DNA from: Caldilineaceae bacterium
Lineage (GTDB): Bacteria > Chloroflexota > Anaerolineae > Caldilineales > Caldilineaceae
DNA: 64,000 nt
NCBI GenBank assembly: GCA_019637645.1
Contig: JAHBVH010000034.1
Coordinates: forward strand, 1 to 64,000
Direction: 5' to 3'
The position numbers were made by a program, and so were the translations under genes. Shown piece after piece: positions 30,446-40,109 of this stretch (positions are counted from its first letter, which is position 1; every line of letters begins with the position of its first letter). The notes beneath the pieces are model-generated. The model searched no databases, was not told the DNA's origin, and saw only the letters and a list, made by a program, of their open reading frames with translations.

Positions 30446-32077
30446 ATGAATAGACCACAAGTTGTCGGTCAACCGACTACCCACCGTGATATCATGGTCG
30501 GCATCAATTTGATTGCTGACCTTCTGGCACCCACTTTGGGTCCCAATGGCGGCACGGTTGCAAGCGGCCCTACCGCCGGCAGCCGTGTTGAATTACTTGA
30601 TGATGCGTCGACGATTGTGCGGCGTATTATCAGCCTCGGCCACCCGCGCAAAGACATTGGCGCGATGGTCATGCGCAGCCTGATCTGGCGCGTCGGCCAG
30701 CGGGCAGGTGATGGCGGGGCAACCGCGGCCATAATCGCGCGGGCGATCTATCGCGAAGGCGTGCGCTTGAGCAATGCTGGCTACAATACCATCCGCATGG
30801 CGCGCGGCATTGAGCAAGGGGTTCGCGTGGTGCATGAGACCCTGCGCCAGCAAGCCAAGCCGATTGCGGGCGAAACCGATCTCGCTTCGGTCGCGCGTAC
30901 GATTACGAAAGACGATGCGCTGTCATCCGTGCTGGGTGAAATGAGCTACCTGCTGGGTCCCGATGCCCATGTCGTGATCGAGAAATATGTTGCGCCCTAT
31001 CTGCAACGCCGGTATATTGCGGGTGCGCACTATGGCGCGGAAATCCGCAGCATGTATTTCTATACGCAACCAGACCAAAAACGGGCGCTGCTGGTGGCAC
31101 CGGCTATCGCGCTGGTGGAACAGCGGCTCACCGAAACAGACCAAGTGGTTCCGTTGATGGAAGCGGCTGTCGCCCAAGGGTTTAAAGCCTTGGTCATTGT
31201 GGCTTCCGATGTGAGTGGTGCCGCTTTGGGTGCGTTGGTCGCCAATCAACAAGCACCCGCCGAAAAGAAAAAGCTCTCGACCTTGGCCGTCAAGCTCAAG
31301 CCCGTGGGTGATGAACTGCGCTGGGCCTATGGCGATCTAGCCCTGTTAACGGGTGCCACCTTGCTAGGCGACAAACAAGTGCGCACAGCCGCCAAAGCCT
31401 TACCCACTGACCTTGGCCGCACCCAACGGGTGGAGTTTGCTAATAACAGTGTGGTTGTGGTCGCCCCCGAAAATAAACGGAAAGATGTCCAGGTGGAAGT
31501 CGCCAACTTGCGGCAACACATTGTTGAACTGCCCCTTGACGACGAAGATCGCCCCAAGCATATTAAGCGGCTGGGGGCGTTGACCGGGGGCGTTGGCGAA
31601 TTAAAAATTGGTGCGCATGCCAAGAATGAACGGGCTGTGCGGGAAGCGCAAGCCGAACGTTCCCTCAAAGTCCTCTCGGCAGCCCAACGTGGTGGTGTGG
31701 TTGCCGGGGGTGGCGCGGCGCTCTATCACTGTATTCCAGCCCTCCAGGCCGCGGCGGAACAGGAGAGCGATGAGCATGTGGCCCAAGGGATGCGACTCTT
31801 GGCTACGGCCCTCGCCGCGCCGCTGGAACAGATCATCATCAATGCAGGGGAGCAAGCGCCCAAAGTCTTTATGCAACAGATCCGCGATCAAGGCAGCAGC
31901 ACCACCTATGATGCCACACAGGGACGTGTGGTCGATGCGTTTACCACTGGGGTGCTCGATGTCGCCGATGTGGTCGCGCAATTAGTGCACATTGCCGCAA
32001 GTGGGGCCATGATGGCGCTCTCGACCGATGCGATTGTCTATCATCGCAAGCCGAAAGAAAGCCTCCAACCCGATTGA
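30446..32077 (+). CDS. Divergent Cpn60/GroEL-like chaperonin, probably altered ATPase
   Basis: A 543-residue group I chaperonin relative. The nucleotide region is recognisable: TLGPNGGTV (30-38), LLDDAST with Asp53 at the GroEL Asp52 position, and AGDGGAT (87-93) in place of AGDGTTT. GGVVAGGGAAL (416-426) matches the hinge/intermediate block. The catalytic Asp398 of GroEL is replaced by Arg405 (QAERSLKV versus RVEDALHA). The flexible GGM tail is absent and no groES is adjacent. It may be a non-folding or ATP-insensitive paralog. No clear ribosome site. Confidence 0.88.
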   Translation: MNRPQVVGQPTTHRDIMVGINLIADLLAPTLGPNGGTVASGPTAGSRVELLDDASTIVRRIISLGHPRKDIGAMVMRSLIWRVGQRAGDGGATAAIIARAIYREGVRLSNAGYNTIRMARGIEQGVRVVHETLRQQAKPIAGETDLASVARTITKDDALSSVLGEMSYLLGPDAHVVIEKYVAPYLQRRYIAGAHYGAEIRSMYFYTQPDQKRALLVAPAIALVEQRLTETDQVVPLMEAAVAQGFKALVIVASDVSGAALGALVANQQAPAEKKKLSTLAVKLKPVGDELRWAYGDLALLTGATLLGDKQVRTAAKALPTDLGRTQRVEFANNSVVVVAPENKRKDVQVEVANLRQHIVELPLDDEDRPKHIKRLGALTGGVGELKIGAHAKNERAVREAQAERSLKVLSAAQRGGVVAGGGAALYHCIPALQAAAEQESDEHVAQGMRLLATALAAPLEQIIINAGEQAPKVFMQQIRDQGSSTTYDATQGRVVDAFTTGVLDVADVVAQLVHIAASGAMMALSTDAIVYHRKPKESLQPD

Positions 32078-32116
32078 TGCACGATTGTTATGAATTTAAC
32101 CATAGGCATTACGCCC

Positions 32117-32190
32117 AGCTAACGCTGACCGGTTTTGAAAAGTAGCCAGGTCGCCCGTCCTATCAGCTCGTTGCGTAACGCCTCTCAACA
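32117..32190. repeat. Degenerate copy of the palindromic/MITE-like repeat
   Basis: AACGCTGACCGGTTTTGAAAA, a second arm-like part (GTCCTATCAGCTCG), and TTGCGTAACGCCT keep the order of the family, but the palindrome is disrupted. It lies in the 131-base gap between the chaperonin-like and BNR genes. Confidence 0.5.
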
Positions 32191-32208
32191 GTAAATATCA
32201 AATTAACT

Positions 32209-33057
32209 ATGCCTATTATTTTGTCATTTGCCAATATCGAAAATCATTTGTGGGCGGCTGGTCCGGAAGGGCTCTATCGCTTAAACGGCCATGGGTTGGA
32301 ACCGGTGCCCCAACCAGAAGTAGAGCTGGCCTGTTGTGGCACCGACGGCGAACGCATCTTAGTAGGTGGTATGCCCCACGGTACGGCCTTTAGTCTCGAC
32401 GCTGGCACCCATTGGCAAGCCTCTTGGATGGATGGTGTGGACACAGGGGTGCTGTGTATTGCCGCTGATCCTTTGGTGGCGGAGACGGGTGTGCTCTTGG
32501 CCGGTAGCGCTGGCGGCGGTATTTTACGCTCGCATAACCGGGGCCATAGTTGGACAGTCTGCAATTTCGGGCTACAGGATTACACCGTGCTCACCCTGAC
32601 TTGGGCACCACCGGCTCCGGCGGATCTTTGGCCGCGCTGGGAAGTAGCCTTTGCCGGTACGGAAACGGGTGTCTATCGCTCGCCCAATGGTGGCCGGGGC
32701 TGGAAACGCAGCGAAGGGATCGATGGGGTTGTACAGGTCATTGCCGTGGCCCCCGATTTTCATCAAACGGGCATTGTCCTGGCTGGCACCGAAGGGATGG
32801 GGTTGTGGTATTCGACCGATGGTGGGCGGGCCTTCCAGCCCGTGCCGCAAGGCCCCGAACGGGTCGATGCATTGACCAGCACCAGCAAAGGGTGGCTCCT
32901 AAGCGACGAAAGCAGCCTATGGCGCTCGACCGATGGCCGCACCTGGACGCCAATCCAAGGCAGCCAACCGGCGCTCACCCTCTACCGCGCTCCAACCGGC
33001 ATTTGGGCTGGTGGCGAAGAGGGCGCGACTCGGCTGGATGATGCCCTGCTGGGGTAG
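32209..33057 (+). CDS. BNR/sialidase-like beta-propeller protein
   Basis: A 282-residue protein made of repeated blades with Asp-box-type motifs: FSLDAGTHW, RSHNRGHSWT, RSPNGGRGWK, YSTDGGRAF, and RSTDGRTWT at roughly 45-residue spacing. Such propellers occur in sialidases and in photosystem assembly or sorting proteins; the catalytic residues of sialidases are not evident. No signal peptide. It follows the chaperonin-like gene on the same strand; joint function is possible but unsupported. Confidence 0.78.
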   Translation: MPIILSFANIENHLWAAGPEGLYRLNGHGLEPVPQPEVELACCGTDGERILVGGMPHGTAFSLDAGTHWQASWMDGVDTGVLCIAADPLVAETGVLLAGSAGGGILRSHNRGHSWTVCNFGLQDYTVLTLTWAPPAPADLWPRWEVAFAGTETGVYRSPNGGRGWKRSEGIDGVVQVIAVAPDFHQTGIVLAGTEGMGLWYSTDGGRAFQPVPQGPERVDALTSTSKGWLLSDESSLWRSTDGRTWTPIQGSQPALTLYRAPTGIWAGGEEGATRLDDALLG

Positions 33058-33060
33058 ACA

Positions 33061-35127
33061 TTACGCCTGAATCCCCAGGGCGTCCAACAGAAATGCATAT
33101 TCAAAGGCCGTCTCCGTGAGATAATCAAAGCGGCCTGATGCGCCGCTATGGCCGCTGCCCATATTGGTTTTTAGCAAGAGCCGGTTCTGATCTTGTTTAA
33201 GGGTGCGCAGCTTGGCTACCCACTTGGCGGGCTCCCAGTATTGGACGCGAGAATCCTGAAAGCCAGCCGTCGCCAAAATGTGGGGGTAGGTTTTGGCTTC
33301 CAGATTATCATAGGGTGAATAGCCACGCATATAGGCATATTCAGCGGGCCGTTGTGGGTTGCCCCACTCTTCCCACTCGATCACCGTCAGGGGGATGGTG
33401 GGGTCTAGCATTGTGTTGATCACATCCACAAAAGGCACCCCAGCAATCACCGCTGTAAAGAGATCCGGGCGCAAGTTGACCACCGCGCCCATGAGCAAGC
33501 CACCCGCGCTCCGCCCCATGGCCGTCAGCCGATCCGGCGCGGTATAGCCTTGATCCACCAAGTATTGTGCACAATCAATAAAGTCCGTAAAGGTATTACG
33601 CTTGTGGAGCAATTTGCCCTGGAGATACCACGGACGCCCCAGCTCGCCGCCGCCCCGGATATGGGCAATGGCAAAGGCCACCCCCCGATCTAATAGACTG
33701 ATCCGGCTGGCATTGAAGGTGGGATCCATCGACGCGCCATACGCGCCGTAGCCATAGAGCAAGAGCGGCTGGGGTTGATCTTGGGGACGGTCCTTGCGCC
33801 GCACCAGAGAAATGGGCACGGCTGTCCCGTCACGCGCCAGGGCATAGAGGCGTACTGTCTCATATTGCGCCACGTCGTAGCCGCCCAAGACAGGTTCCTC
33901 TTTCTGCAAGGTCTGGGTACGGCTAGCCATGTCATAATCAAAGACGCTCTTCGGCGTGGTGAGCGAAGTGTAGGTATAGCGTAGCACCGTACTGTGGAAA
34001 TCAGGGTTGGCATGTCGGCCATAGGTATAGGCACTTTCCGGCGACTTCACGACATGCGCTTGGCCCGAACGCAGATCGACAACGCGGAGTTGGCGTAGCC
34101 CCAACTCGCGTTCATGGAGCACCAGATGATCTTGAAAGGGTTCCACGGCGTCGGTCTTCACACTAGGCCGATAGGGAAAGCGTTCTTGCCAGGCGGCTTT
34201 GCCAGGAGTAGCCACAGGCGCCGTCATGACCCGAAAGTTCTCAGCCTCCCAGTTGGTGGTGATGAGAAAGTGACCGCTGTGATGCTCGACGCTGTATTCC
34301 AGCTTGTGCTCGCGCGGGTGGACCACGGTCGGCGCGGCCGTTGGTTGATCGGCTGGAATAAACCAGACTTCTTTGGTGGTAGAGCTATGTAGATCAAGCA
34401 GCAGATACTGTTGATCCTTGGTTTTCCCGAGCTGCAACCAATAGGCATCATCCGCCTCGTGCAAGACCAAGTGATCCTGGCTTGGGTCCTCGCCAAGATG
34501 ATGACGAAAGACCTTGTAGGGCCGCCATGCGGCATCTTGCTTGTTGTAAAAGAGGGTGCGATTGTCTGCGGCCCATTCTACACTATAGAAGGTATCGGGG
34601 ATAGCATCAGCCAAGAGTGTGCCAGTTGTCAGATCTTTCACCCGCAAAACAAAGCGCTCGTTCCCCGCATAGTCCACGGAAAAAGCCAACAGGCGATGAT
34701 CCGGGCTGATCTGATAGACGCCCAGCTCACAAAAGGCTTGCCCCGCGGCCAATTCATTTTGGTCGAGCAGAAGCTCTTCGGGATTGGCCAAGCTGCCTTG
34801 TTTCCGGCAGTAGATGGGATATTGCTTGCCTTCTTCGTAGCGATGATAGTAGAAGTACGGCCCGATCTGCTCCGGCACCGACGCATCGCGCTCTTGGATC
34901 CGCCCCCGCATTTCCTGAAAGAGGGTGGCTTGCAGCGCTGCGGTGTGAGCCATGACCGCCGTTGTATAGGCGTTCTCGGCTTCAACATAGGCGCGCACGG
35001 CTGGGTTTTCGCGTTCACGCAGCCAAAAATAGTCATCAATGCGGATATCCCCCTGCGCTTCAATCCGCTGGGGCTGTCGGGGAGCGATGGGAGGGGCGGG
35101 GAACGAATCCAAGTTTGTCATGAGCAT
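33061..35127 (-). CDS. ptrB: Oligopeptidase B / prolyl oligopeptidase (S9A)
   Basis: A 688-residue serine peptidase that cuts short peptides, typically after basic residues. The N-terminal propeller has DDYFWLRERENPAVRAYVEA; the hydrolase part has LLLYGYGAYGASMDPTF, AIAHIRGGGELGRPWY, nucleophile Ser540 in GRSAGG, and His660 in GSGHSGASG. Length fits the family. There is no signal peptide, so it is cytoplasmic. Twelve bases separate it from the upstream phosphohexomutase stop; two in-frame ATGs (35127, 35121) are both possible. Confidence 0.94.
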   Translation of the reverse strand: MLMTNLDSFPAPPIAPRQPQRIEAQGDIRIDDYFWLRERENPAVRAYVEAENAYTTAVMAHTAALQATLFQEMRGRIQERDASVPEQIGPYFYYHRYEEGKQYPIYCRKQGSLANPEELLLDQNELAAGQAFCELGVYQISPDHRLLAFSVDYAGNERFVLRVKDLTTGTLLADAIPDTFYSVEWAADNRTLFYNKQDAAWRPYKVFRHHLGEDPSQDHLVLHEADDAYWLQLGKTKDQQYLLLDLHSSTTKEVWFIPADQPTAAPTVVHPREHKLEYSVEHHSGHFLITTNWEAENFRVMTAPVATPGKAAWQERFPYRPSVKTDAVEPFQDHLVLHERELGLRQLRVVDLRSGQAHVVKSPESAYTYGRHANPDFHSTVLRYTYTSLTTPKSVFDYDMASRTQTLQKEEPVLGGYDVAQYETVRLYALARDGTAVPISLVRRKDRPQDQPQPLLLYGYGAYGASMDPTFNASRISLLDRGVAFAIAHIRGGGELGRPWYLQGKLLHKRNTFTDFIDCAQYLVDQGYTAPDRLTAMGRSAGGLLMGAVVNLRPDLFTAVIAGVPFVDVINTMLDPTIPLTVIEWEEWGNPQRPAEYAYMRGYSPYDNLEAKTYPHILATAGFQDSRVQYWEPAKWVAKLRTLKQDQNRLLLKTNMGSGHSGASGRFDYLTETAFEYAFLLDALGIQA

Positions 35128-35139
35128 TTTCTCAACAAA

Positions 35140-36627
35140 TTAGGCGTTTTCTAACACAAGCTGCTGCAACTGCTGTTGGGCCAAGCTAGCCCCTTGTTTG
35201 AGCAAGCTTTGCACCTGGGCTTCGCTGCGGCTTTCGGCATAGATCCGCAAGACCGGCTCGGTGCCGCTGGGGCGGATCAACAGCCAGCTATTGTCGGCCA
35301 GGATATACTTGACGCCATCATTGTCACTGGCTTTCGCAAGGGGCTGATCCGCCAACGAAGCGGGCAGCGCGCTCATGAGGCCAGCGACCAGGGTCTTCTT
35401 CTTAAAGGGTTGCACCGTCTGATCGAGGCGGGCATAGTGGAAAGGCCCCACATCGGGCGCAGCCATGAGATCATCCAACAACATTCCCAAGGGTTTGCCC
35501 CGCTTGGCGACCATTTCCACCAACAGCAAGCCCATGAGCAGGCCATCGCTTTCGGGAATATGGCCCAAGATGCTAATCCCACCACTCTCTTCCCCGCCGA
35601 GCAGCACCTGCTCGCTCATCATCCGATCGCAAATGTGGTTAAAGCCGACGGGGGTTTCATGAATGGGCAGATCATAGCGGGCGGCCAGCCGATTGAGCAT
35701 CTGGGTCGTGCTCACCGTTTTGACAATACTGCCACGCAGCCCCCGATCATGAACGAGATATTCGACCATCAAGGCCATAATACAGTGCGGATCGATAAAA
35801 TGCCCATTGGGGTCGATGGCCCCGATCCGGTCGCCATCCCCATCCGTTGCCAAGCCGATCTGATATTTCCCACTGGACATTTCAAGAAAGAGCGGCTGCA
35901 AATGGCGGGCAATCGGTTCGGGATGAATGCCATTAAAGCCGGGGTTCATCTCCCCCCGCAACTCGGTGACGCGGCAACCGGCGTCTTCCAATAACCGGCG
36001 CAAGTAGACCCGCCCCGCGCCATACATGGCGTCCACGACGACACTGATGTTCGCTTTGCGGATCGTATCAAAGTTGACCAGCGTGCGCAGATGATTTTCA
36101 TAGGCAGGCAACGGGTTAAAGCGCTGTACCCGCCCTTGGGCCAAAGCATCCTCAATATCCATTTGGATCGCTTGTTTGCCAGCTGCATCGTTAGCCAAAA
36201 TGCGTCTTTCAATCTCCTTACAATCTTCCGGACTAGCTGAGCCGCCGTAAGCTGCTTTAAGTTTAATCCCACTATAGCGCGGCGGATTATGGCTGGCGGT
36301 GATCATGACCCCACCTTGCGCTTGTTTATCCACAATGGCGTAACTGATCATGGGCGTGGGTGCATCGCCCCGCGCCAACCAGACATGGATCTGATTGGCC
36401 GCGAGCACTTCGGCCACGGCGATGGCATAGCGGTCGGAAAGAAAGCGGGTGTCAAAGCCAACAACCATGCTTGGGCCACTAGGTTGATGACCATTTTGGT
36501 GCGGATGCACAGCGGTATCTGCTAGAATTTTATCGGCAATGGCTTGCGCCACTTTGCGAACATTGTCAAAGGTGAAATCTTCACTAATGACGGCACGCCA
36601 GCCGTCGGTGCCAAACTGAATGGACAT
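35140..36627 (-). CDS. Phosphoglucomutase/phosphomannomutase family protein
   Basis: A 495-residue alpha-D-phosphohexomutase that would interconvert hexose 1- and 6-phosphates. The phosphoserine is Ser112 in ITASHNPPRYSG. The metal loop ATDGDGDRIGA, the sugar loop GGEESGG and the phosphate-binding RPSGTEPVLRIYAES are all intact, so it should be active. The start at 36627 (MSIQFGTDGWRA) has GGAG upstream. It is co-directional with ptrB. Confidence 0.94.
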   Translation of the reverse strand: MSIQFGTDGWRAVISEDFTFDNVRKVAQAIADKILADTAVHPHQNGHQPSGPSMVVGFDTRFLSDRYAIAVAEVLAANQIHVWLARGDAPTPMISYAIVDKQAQGGVMITASHNPPRYSGIKLKAAYGGSASPEDCKEIERRILANDAAGKQAIQMDIEDALAQGRVQRFNPLPAYENHLRTLVNFDTIRKANISVVVDAMYGAGRVYLRRLLEDAGCRVTELRGEMNPGFNGIHPEPIARHLQPLFLEMSSGKYQIGLATDGDGDRIGAIDPNGHFIDPHCIMALMVEYLVHDRGLRGSIVKTVSTTQMLNRLAARYDLPIHETPVGFNHICDRMMSEQVLLGGEESGGISILGHIPESDGLLMGLLLVEMVAKRGKPLGMLLDDLMAAPDVGPFHYARLDQTVQPFKKKTLVAGLMSALPASLADQPLAKASDNDGVKYILADNSWLLIRPSGTEPVLRIYAESRSEAQVQSLLKQGASLAQQQLQQLVLENA

Positions 36628-36807
36628 GTCTACTCCTTCGGGCAAACCACAAGATCAAGCAAACGAAATTTCTGCCCGGGTAACGATGCAGGGTGCTGGG
36701 GCAACATCGTAAGTCATTTGTCCATTATGCATAAGAAAAGAGCTTTACGCAAAGTCATTGCTAGTAAGTAGTCAACGCGATGAAAGCTACGCCCTTGGGC
36801 CAGCGCG

Positions 36808-38190
36808 CTATTTCACAATCGCCACGTCCAAGGCTTCCCACAGGGTACGGACGCCAACCACTTCTAGCTGGCCGGGCAAACTCTCATCGCGCTTGCCTTT
36901 GAGCGCGCTACGGGGCACCAAAGCGCGGGTAAAGCCGAGTTTGGCCGCTTCGTGCAGCCGCCGCGGCAATTGGCCCACACTGCGCAACTCACCGCTCAAC
37001 CCAACTTCGCCGACAATCGCCAGATCAGCCGCCACAGACTTGTTGCGATAGCTGCTCGTAATAGCCGCGGCAATAGCAAGGTCGGCAGCGGGCTCATCAA
37101 TATGCATACCCCCCACAATATTGACAAAGACATCTTGGTCGCTCAGATTCAGCCCCACGCGCTTGCTAAGCACAGCGGTCAAGAGGAGAAGCCGATTCAT
37201 ATCAACCCCATTCGCCGTGCGCCGTGGCTGGCTAAAGGCCGTGTGGCTGCTCAGGGCCTGCACTTCGACCAGCAACGGACGTGTCCCTTCCAACGAGACC
37301 GCAATGGCACTACCCGCGGCATTGGGCAACCGCTCGGCCAAGAAGAGTTCCGATGGATTCGCGACTTCGCTCATGCCATCTTCGCTCATCTCAAAGATAC
37401 CCACTTCATTGGTGCTGCCAAAACGATTCTTTACCGAGCGCAGTAGGCGATAGGCATGAAAGCGTTCACCTTCCAGTTGTAAGACCACATCGACCATGTG
37501 CTCCAACACCTTCGGCCCAGCAATCGACCCTTCTTTGGTCACATGGCCCACCAGAAAAACCGGAATGTTATGCTGCTTGCCCGCGCGCAATAGCGCCGCG
37601 GCACAATCACGCACTTGGCTCACCGTGCCCGCGGCGCTGGTACTGCCCGCGCTATGAATGGCCTGGACCGAATCGACAATCACCAACGCGGGCTTCACGG
37701 TTTCAATCTGAGCCAAAATCTGTTCGACTTCAATCTCGGCATAGACCAATAGATTGCTGTCTTGAATATTCATCCGCGTGGCGCGGCGACCGACCTGATG
37801 GGCGCTCTCTTCGGCGCTGACATAGAGGACGGTGCCGAAGGTGCGCGCCACCTCGGCGGCAACTTGTAACAAGATCGTACTCTTGCCGATGCCAGGTTCG
37901 CCACCCACCAACACACAGCCGCCCGGCACAATCCCGCCACCAAGCACCCGGTTCATCTCTTCCATACGGAGCGGCAGGCGCGCCATGCTCTCTTTGGGAA
38001 TATCCGGCAAGGCAATGGGCCGCATGGCCGTCGCGCCACTGATCAAGCCCGCGCCTTGGATCTTTTCGGGGGCACGCACCACAAACTCTTGCAGCGTATT
38101 CCATGCGCCACAATCGGGACACTTGCCCATCCACTTCATCTGAGCGCTGCCACATTCCGAGCAGACATATTGGGTTTTTGCTTTAGCCAT
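36808..38190 (-). CDS. radA: DNA repair protein RadA (Sms)
   Basis: A 460-residue RecA-like ATPase that acts in branch migration during recombination. The N-terminal zinc finger has Cys10, Cys13, Cys24 and Cys27; Walker A is GGEPGIGKST (97-104 core); the RadA-specific KNRFG motif follows near residue 250; and the C-terminus is the Lon-like domain (GGMHIDEPAADLAIA). The canonical start MAKAKTQYVCSECG at 38190 is used; the reading to 38229 adds an unrelated segment. Confidence 0.96.
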   Translation of the reverse strand: MAKAKTQYVCSECGSAQMKWMGKCPDCGAWNTLQEFVVRAPEKIQGAGLISGATAMRPIALPDIPKESMARLPLRMEEMNRVLGGGIVPGGCVLVGGEPGIGKSTILLQVAAEVARTFGTVLYVSAEESAHQVGRRATRMNIQDSNLLVYAEIEVEQILAQIETVKPALVIVDSVQAIHSAGSTSAAGTVSQVRDCAAALLRAGKQHNIPVFLVGHVTKEGSIAGPKVLEHMVDVVLQLEGERFHAYRLLRSVKNRFGSTNEVGIFEMSEDGMSEVANPSELFLAERLPNAAGSAIAVSLEGTRPLLVEVQALSSHTAFSQPRRTANGVDMNRLLLLTAVLSKRVGLNLSDQDVFVNIVGGMHIDEPAADLAIAAAITSSYRNKSVAADLAIVGEVGLSGELRSVGQLPRRLHEAAKLGFTRALVPRSALKGKRDESLPGQLEVVGVRTLWEALDVAIVK

Positions 38191-38283
38191 AATGGGTTTT
38201 GCATACCTAGCGAACGGCAGAACGAACATTTGTGCGCCTATTGTACTGCAAAAGGCCCTTGATCGTCAATCAATTGCCAATCG

Positions 38284-39426
38284 CTAGCCAATCACTAGCC
38301 CGATCACCGCACCGGCAACCACCAGCCACGCTGAGTTTATTTTGAAGCGGAAGAGGAGAATAGCAGCCCCAACCGCCAAGAGGAGTGTTGGCAGATCGAT
38401 CACGGCGGCGCGGCCCAACTGCCAGGTAACGCCCGCCATCAGCCCCAGCGCCGTGACATTGATGCCATCCAAAAAGACCGCGCTCCAAGGGGAGCGCCGG
38501 ATATAGGGCACCAGTCGCGTGAGGAGGGCCACAAAGCAGAACGAGGGCAAGAAGATGGCTATCGTCGCCACCACCGCGCCGGGGACACCAGCCAATACAT
38601 AGCCAATAAAGGTGGCGGTGGTAAAGACTGGCCCTGGCGTAAACTGACCAACCGCCACCGCATCCAGCAACTGTTGGTCAGTCAACCAGCCACCGTTGAG
38701 CACCAGATCGTTGCGCAAAAAGGCCAGCAGGACATAGCCACTACCATAGAGCAAAGCACCCACTTTGAGGAAAATGAGAAAGAGGCGGTCGAGCGAAACC
38801 ACGGGCTCAGCGGCTTGGGGTAACCAACGCGGCAGACTCAACAAAGGCAGCAGCGCGACCACATTCATGGGGAAACGGCGCACGGCTTGAACGGCGACCA
38901 CGACGAATGCGCCCCCAAAGAGGACGAGCAATTCATTCACGCCCAGCAAATAAAGCACCAGCGCCGCAATACCCACGACACCAAGCAAAGTCCCTTTGAG
39001 CGCGGTTGGCACTAAACGGGCCAACGCCTGCACCACAATGGCGATGATGACCGGCTTGATGCCAACCATCAAGGCATCACCTTGAGGTGTATGGCCATAG
39101 GTCGTATAGGCCCAGGCCAAGAGCAGGACAATCACCACCGCGGGCAAAATAAAACAGAGCCCCGCGGCCAGCAACCCCCGCCAACCGGCCCGCGCATAGC
39201 CAATATGAATAGCCATCTCGGTTGAGTTAGGCCCGGGAATCAGGTTGGTTGCGCCCACAAGGTCAAGAAAGTGCTGTTCAGTCATCCACCGGCGACGGGT
39301 GACGACTTCGTCATGCATCATGGCAATATGGGCAGCCGGGCCACCAAAAGCGGTAAAGCCCAAACGGAGAAAGAGCGTAGTAACTTCGCGCAGCGCCTGA
39401 CGATTGGGTACTTGCTCAGTGGGCAT
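38284..39426 (-). CDS. chrA: Chromate transporter (ChrA, two-domain)
   Basis: A 380-residue inner-membrane protein of the CHR family, associated with chromate efflux. Both duplicated halves are present: LGFTAFGGPAAHIAMMHDE with NLIPGPNSTEMAIHIGY in the first, and VGALLYGSGYVLLAFL with QFTPGPVFTTATFIGY in the second. The start at 39426 has AAAGGA upstream and avoids overlap with the next upstream gene. The lone gene gives no further clue about its physiological substrate (chromate or sulfate-like anions). Confidence 0.92.
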   Translation of the reverse strand: MPTEQVPNRQALREVTTLFLRLGFTAFGGPAAHIAMMHDEVVTRRRWMTEQHFLDLVGATNLIPGPNSTEMAIHIGYARAGWRGLLAAGLCFILPAVVIVLLLAWAYTTYGHTPQGDALMVGIKPVIIAIVVQALARLVPTALKGTLLGVVGIAALVLYLLGVNELLVLFGGAFVVVAVQAVRRFPMNVVALLPLLSLPRWLPQAAEPVVSLDRLFLIFLKVGALLYGSGYVLLAFLRNDLVLNGGWLTDQQLLDAVAVGQFTPGPVFTTATFIGYVLAGVPGAVVATIAIFLPSFCFVALLTRLVPYIRRSPWSAVFLDGINVTALGLMAGVTWQLGRAAVIDLPTLLLAVGAAILLFRFKINSAWLVVAGAVIGLVIG

Positions 39427-39532
39427 CTGCCTATCCTTTCGGTTGAGCGACTGGATCCGCTGTCCCATGGGTAGGCCCAGTGGGTATCTTCGATTATACG
39501 TCAGGGGAAGCCACTGTTCAAAGCTGTTGGTA

Positions 39533-39787
39533 TTATGACTGGGCAAGGGGGGTGCCACAATGAGGACAAAGCGGATGAGTCCCCATCATCAGCCACGAGT
39601 GATTGGTTACTTCATCGGTGAGGAGCCAGACATCGGCTTGGGCCGCAATGCGATGAACCACCAACTCATCGGTGAGACAGTCTATCTGTGGGCAGAAGAG
39701 CCGTACCGGCTGGCGTGACCGAGGCCGACCAGGGGCCGTTGTCGGCTGGGTGCAGCGTTTGTAGGCAAAGGAGTGGGTCGGATTCAT
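39533..39787 (-). CDS. Small hypothetical protein with C-terminal zinc-knuckle
   Basis: An 84-residue protein. The middle reads LFCPQIDCLTDELVVHRIAA and the end has CPHCGTPL, so two Cys pairs (CX4C and CX2C) could bind zinc. The central LTDEVTNHSWLMMGTHPL stretch has no recognised family. GGAGAAAA precedes the ATG at 39787. The 322-base region upstream contains several hairpins that may belong to its leader. Confidence 0.5.
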   Translation of the reverse strand: MNPTHSFAYKRCTQPTTAPGRPRSRQPVRLFCPQIDCLTDELVVHRIAAQADVWLLTDEVTNHSWLMMGTHPLCPHCGTPLAQS

Positions 39788-40109
39788 GGGTTTTCTCCTG
39801 TCAATCGCTTGTTAGGCTGATTTACGGTTTTGCTGACCTCAGCATACGCAAACAGCGTTAAAGAAGCGTTGACGGGGCGTTATAGCGCTGCGCAGTCGGC
39901 ATGCGGAGCGGTAAGAAGCGCGTCTACGCATTCAGTGGCAACCGGATGCGTAGACGGACTCGCTGTCAGCATTGCCCACGGTGCGATGCTTGAACAGCTT
40001 GCAGGAGAAGAAAGCTGTTCCGGCGAACGAGGGATTCGGTGGTGGCAGCGTGCAACCGTTCGACTTGCACCCTTTTGAACCATCGGGTAAGGAGGCCACG
40101 CTGTTTGCC
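39788..40109. other. Intergenic region with a series of hairpins
   Basis: No gene supported in these 322 bases. Three perfect stems occur: TGCTGACCTCAGCA (39831-39844); CGTCTACGCAT with ATGCGTAGACG (39921-39931/39946-39956); GAACAGCTT with AAGCTGTTC (39992-40000/40012-40020). Short frames across it show no protein-like features. Confidence 0.6.

Noticed and set aside
35176..35994. A 272-codon open frame on the plus strand
   Set aside because: Antisense shadow of the phosphohexomutase gene, which has full catalytic motifs.
39830..40078. An 82-codon open frame in the gap before the GH5-like gene
   Set aside because: No ribosome site, no family, and it covers three perfect hairpins; composition looks noncoding.
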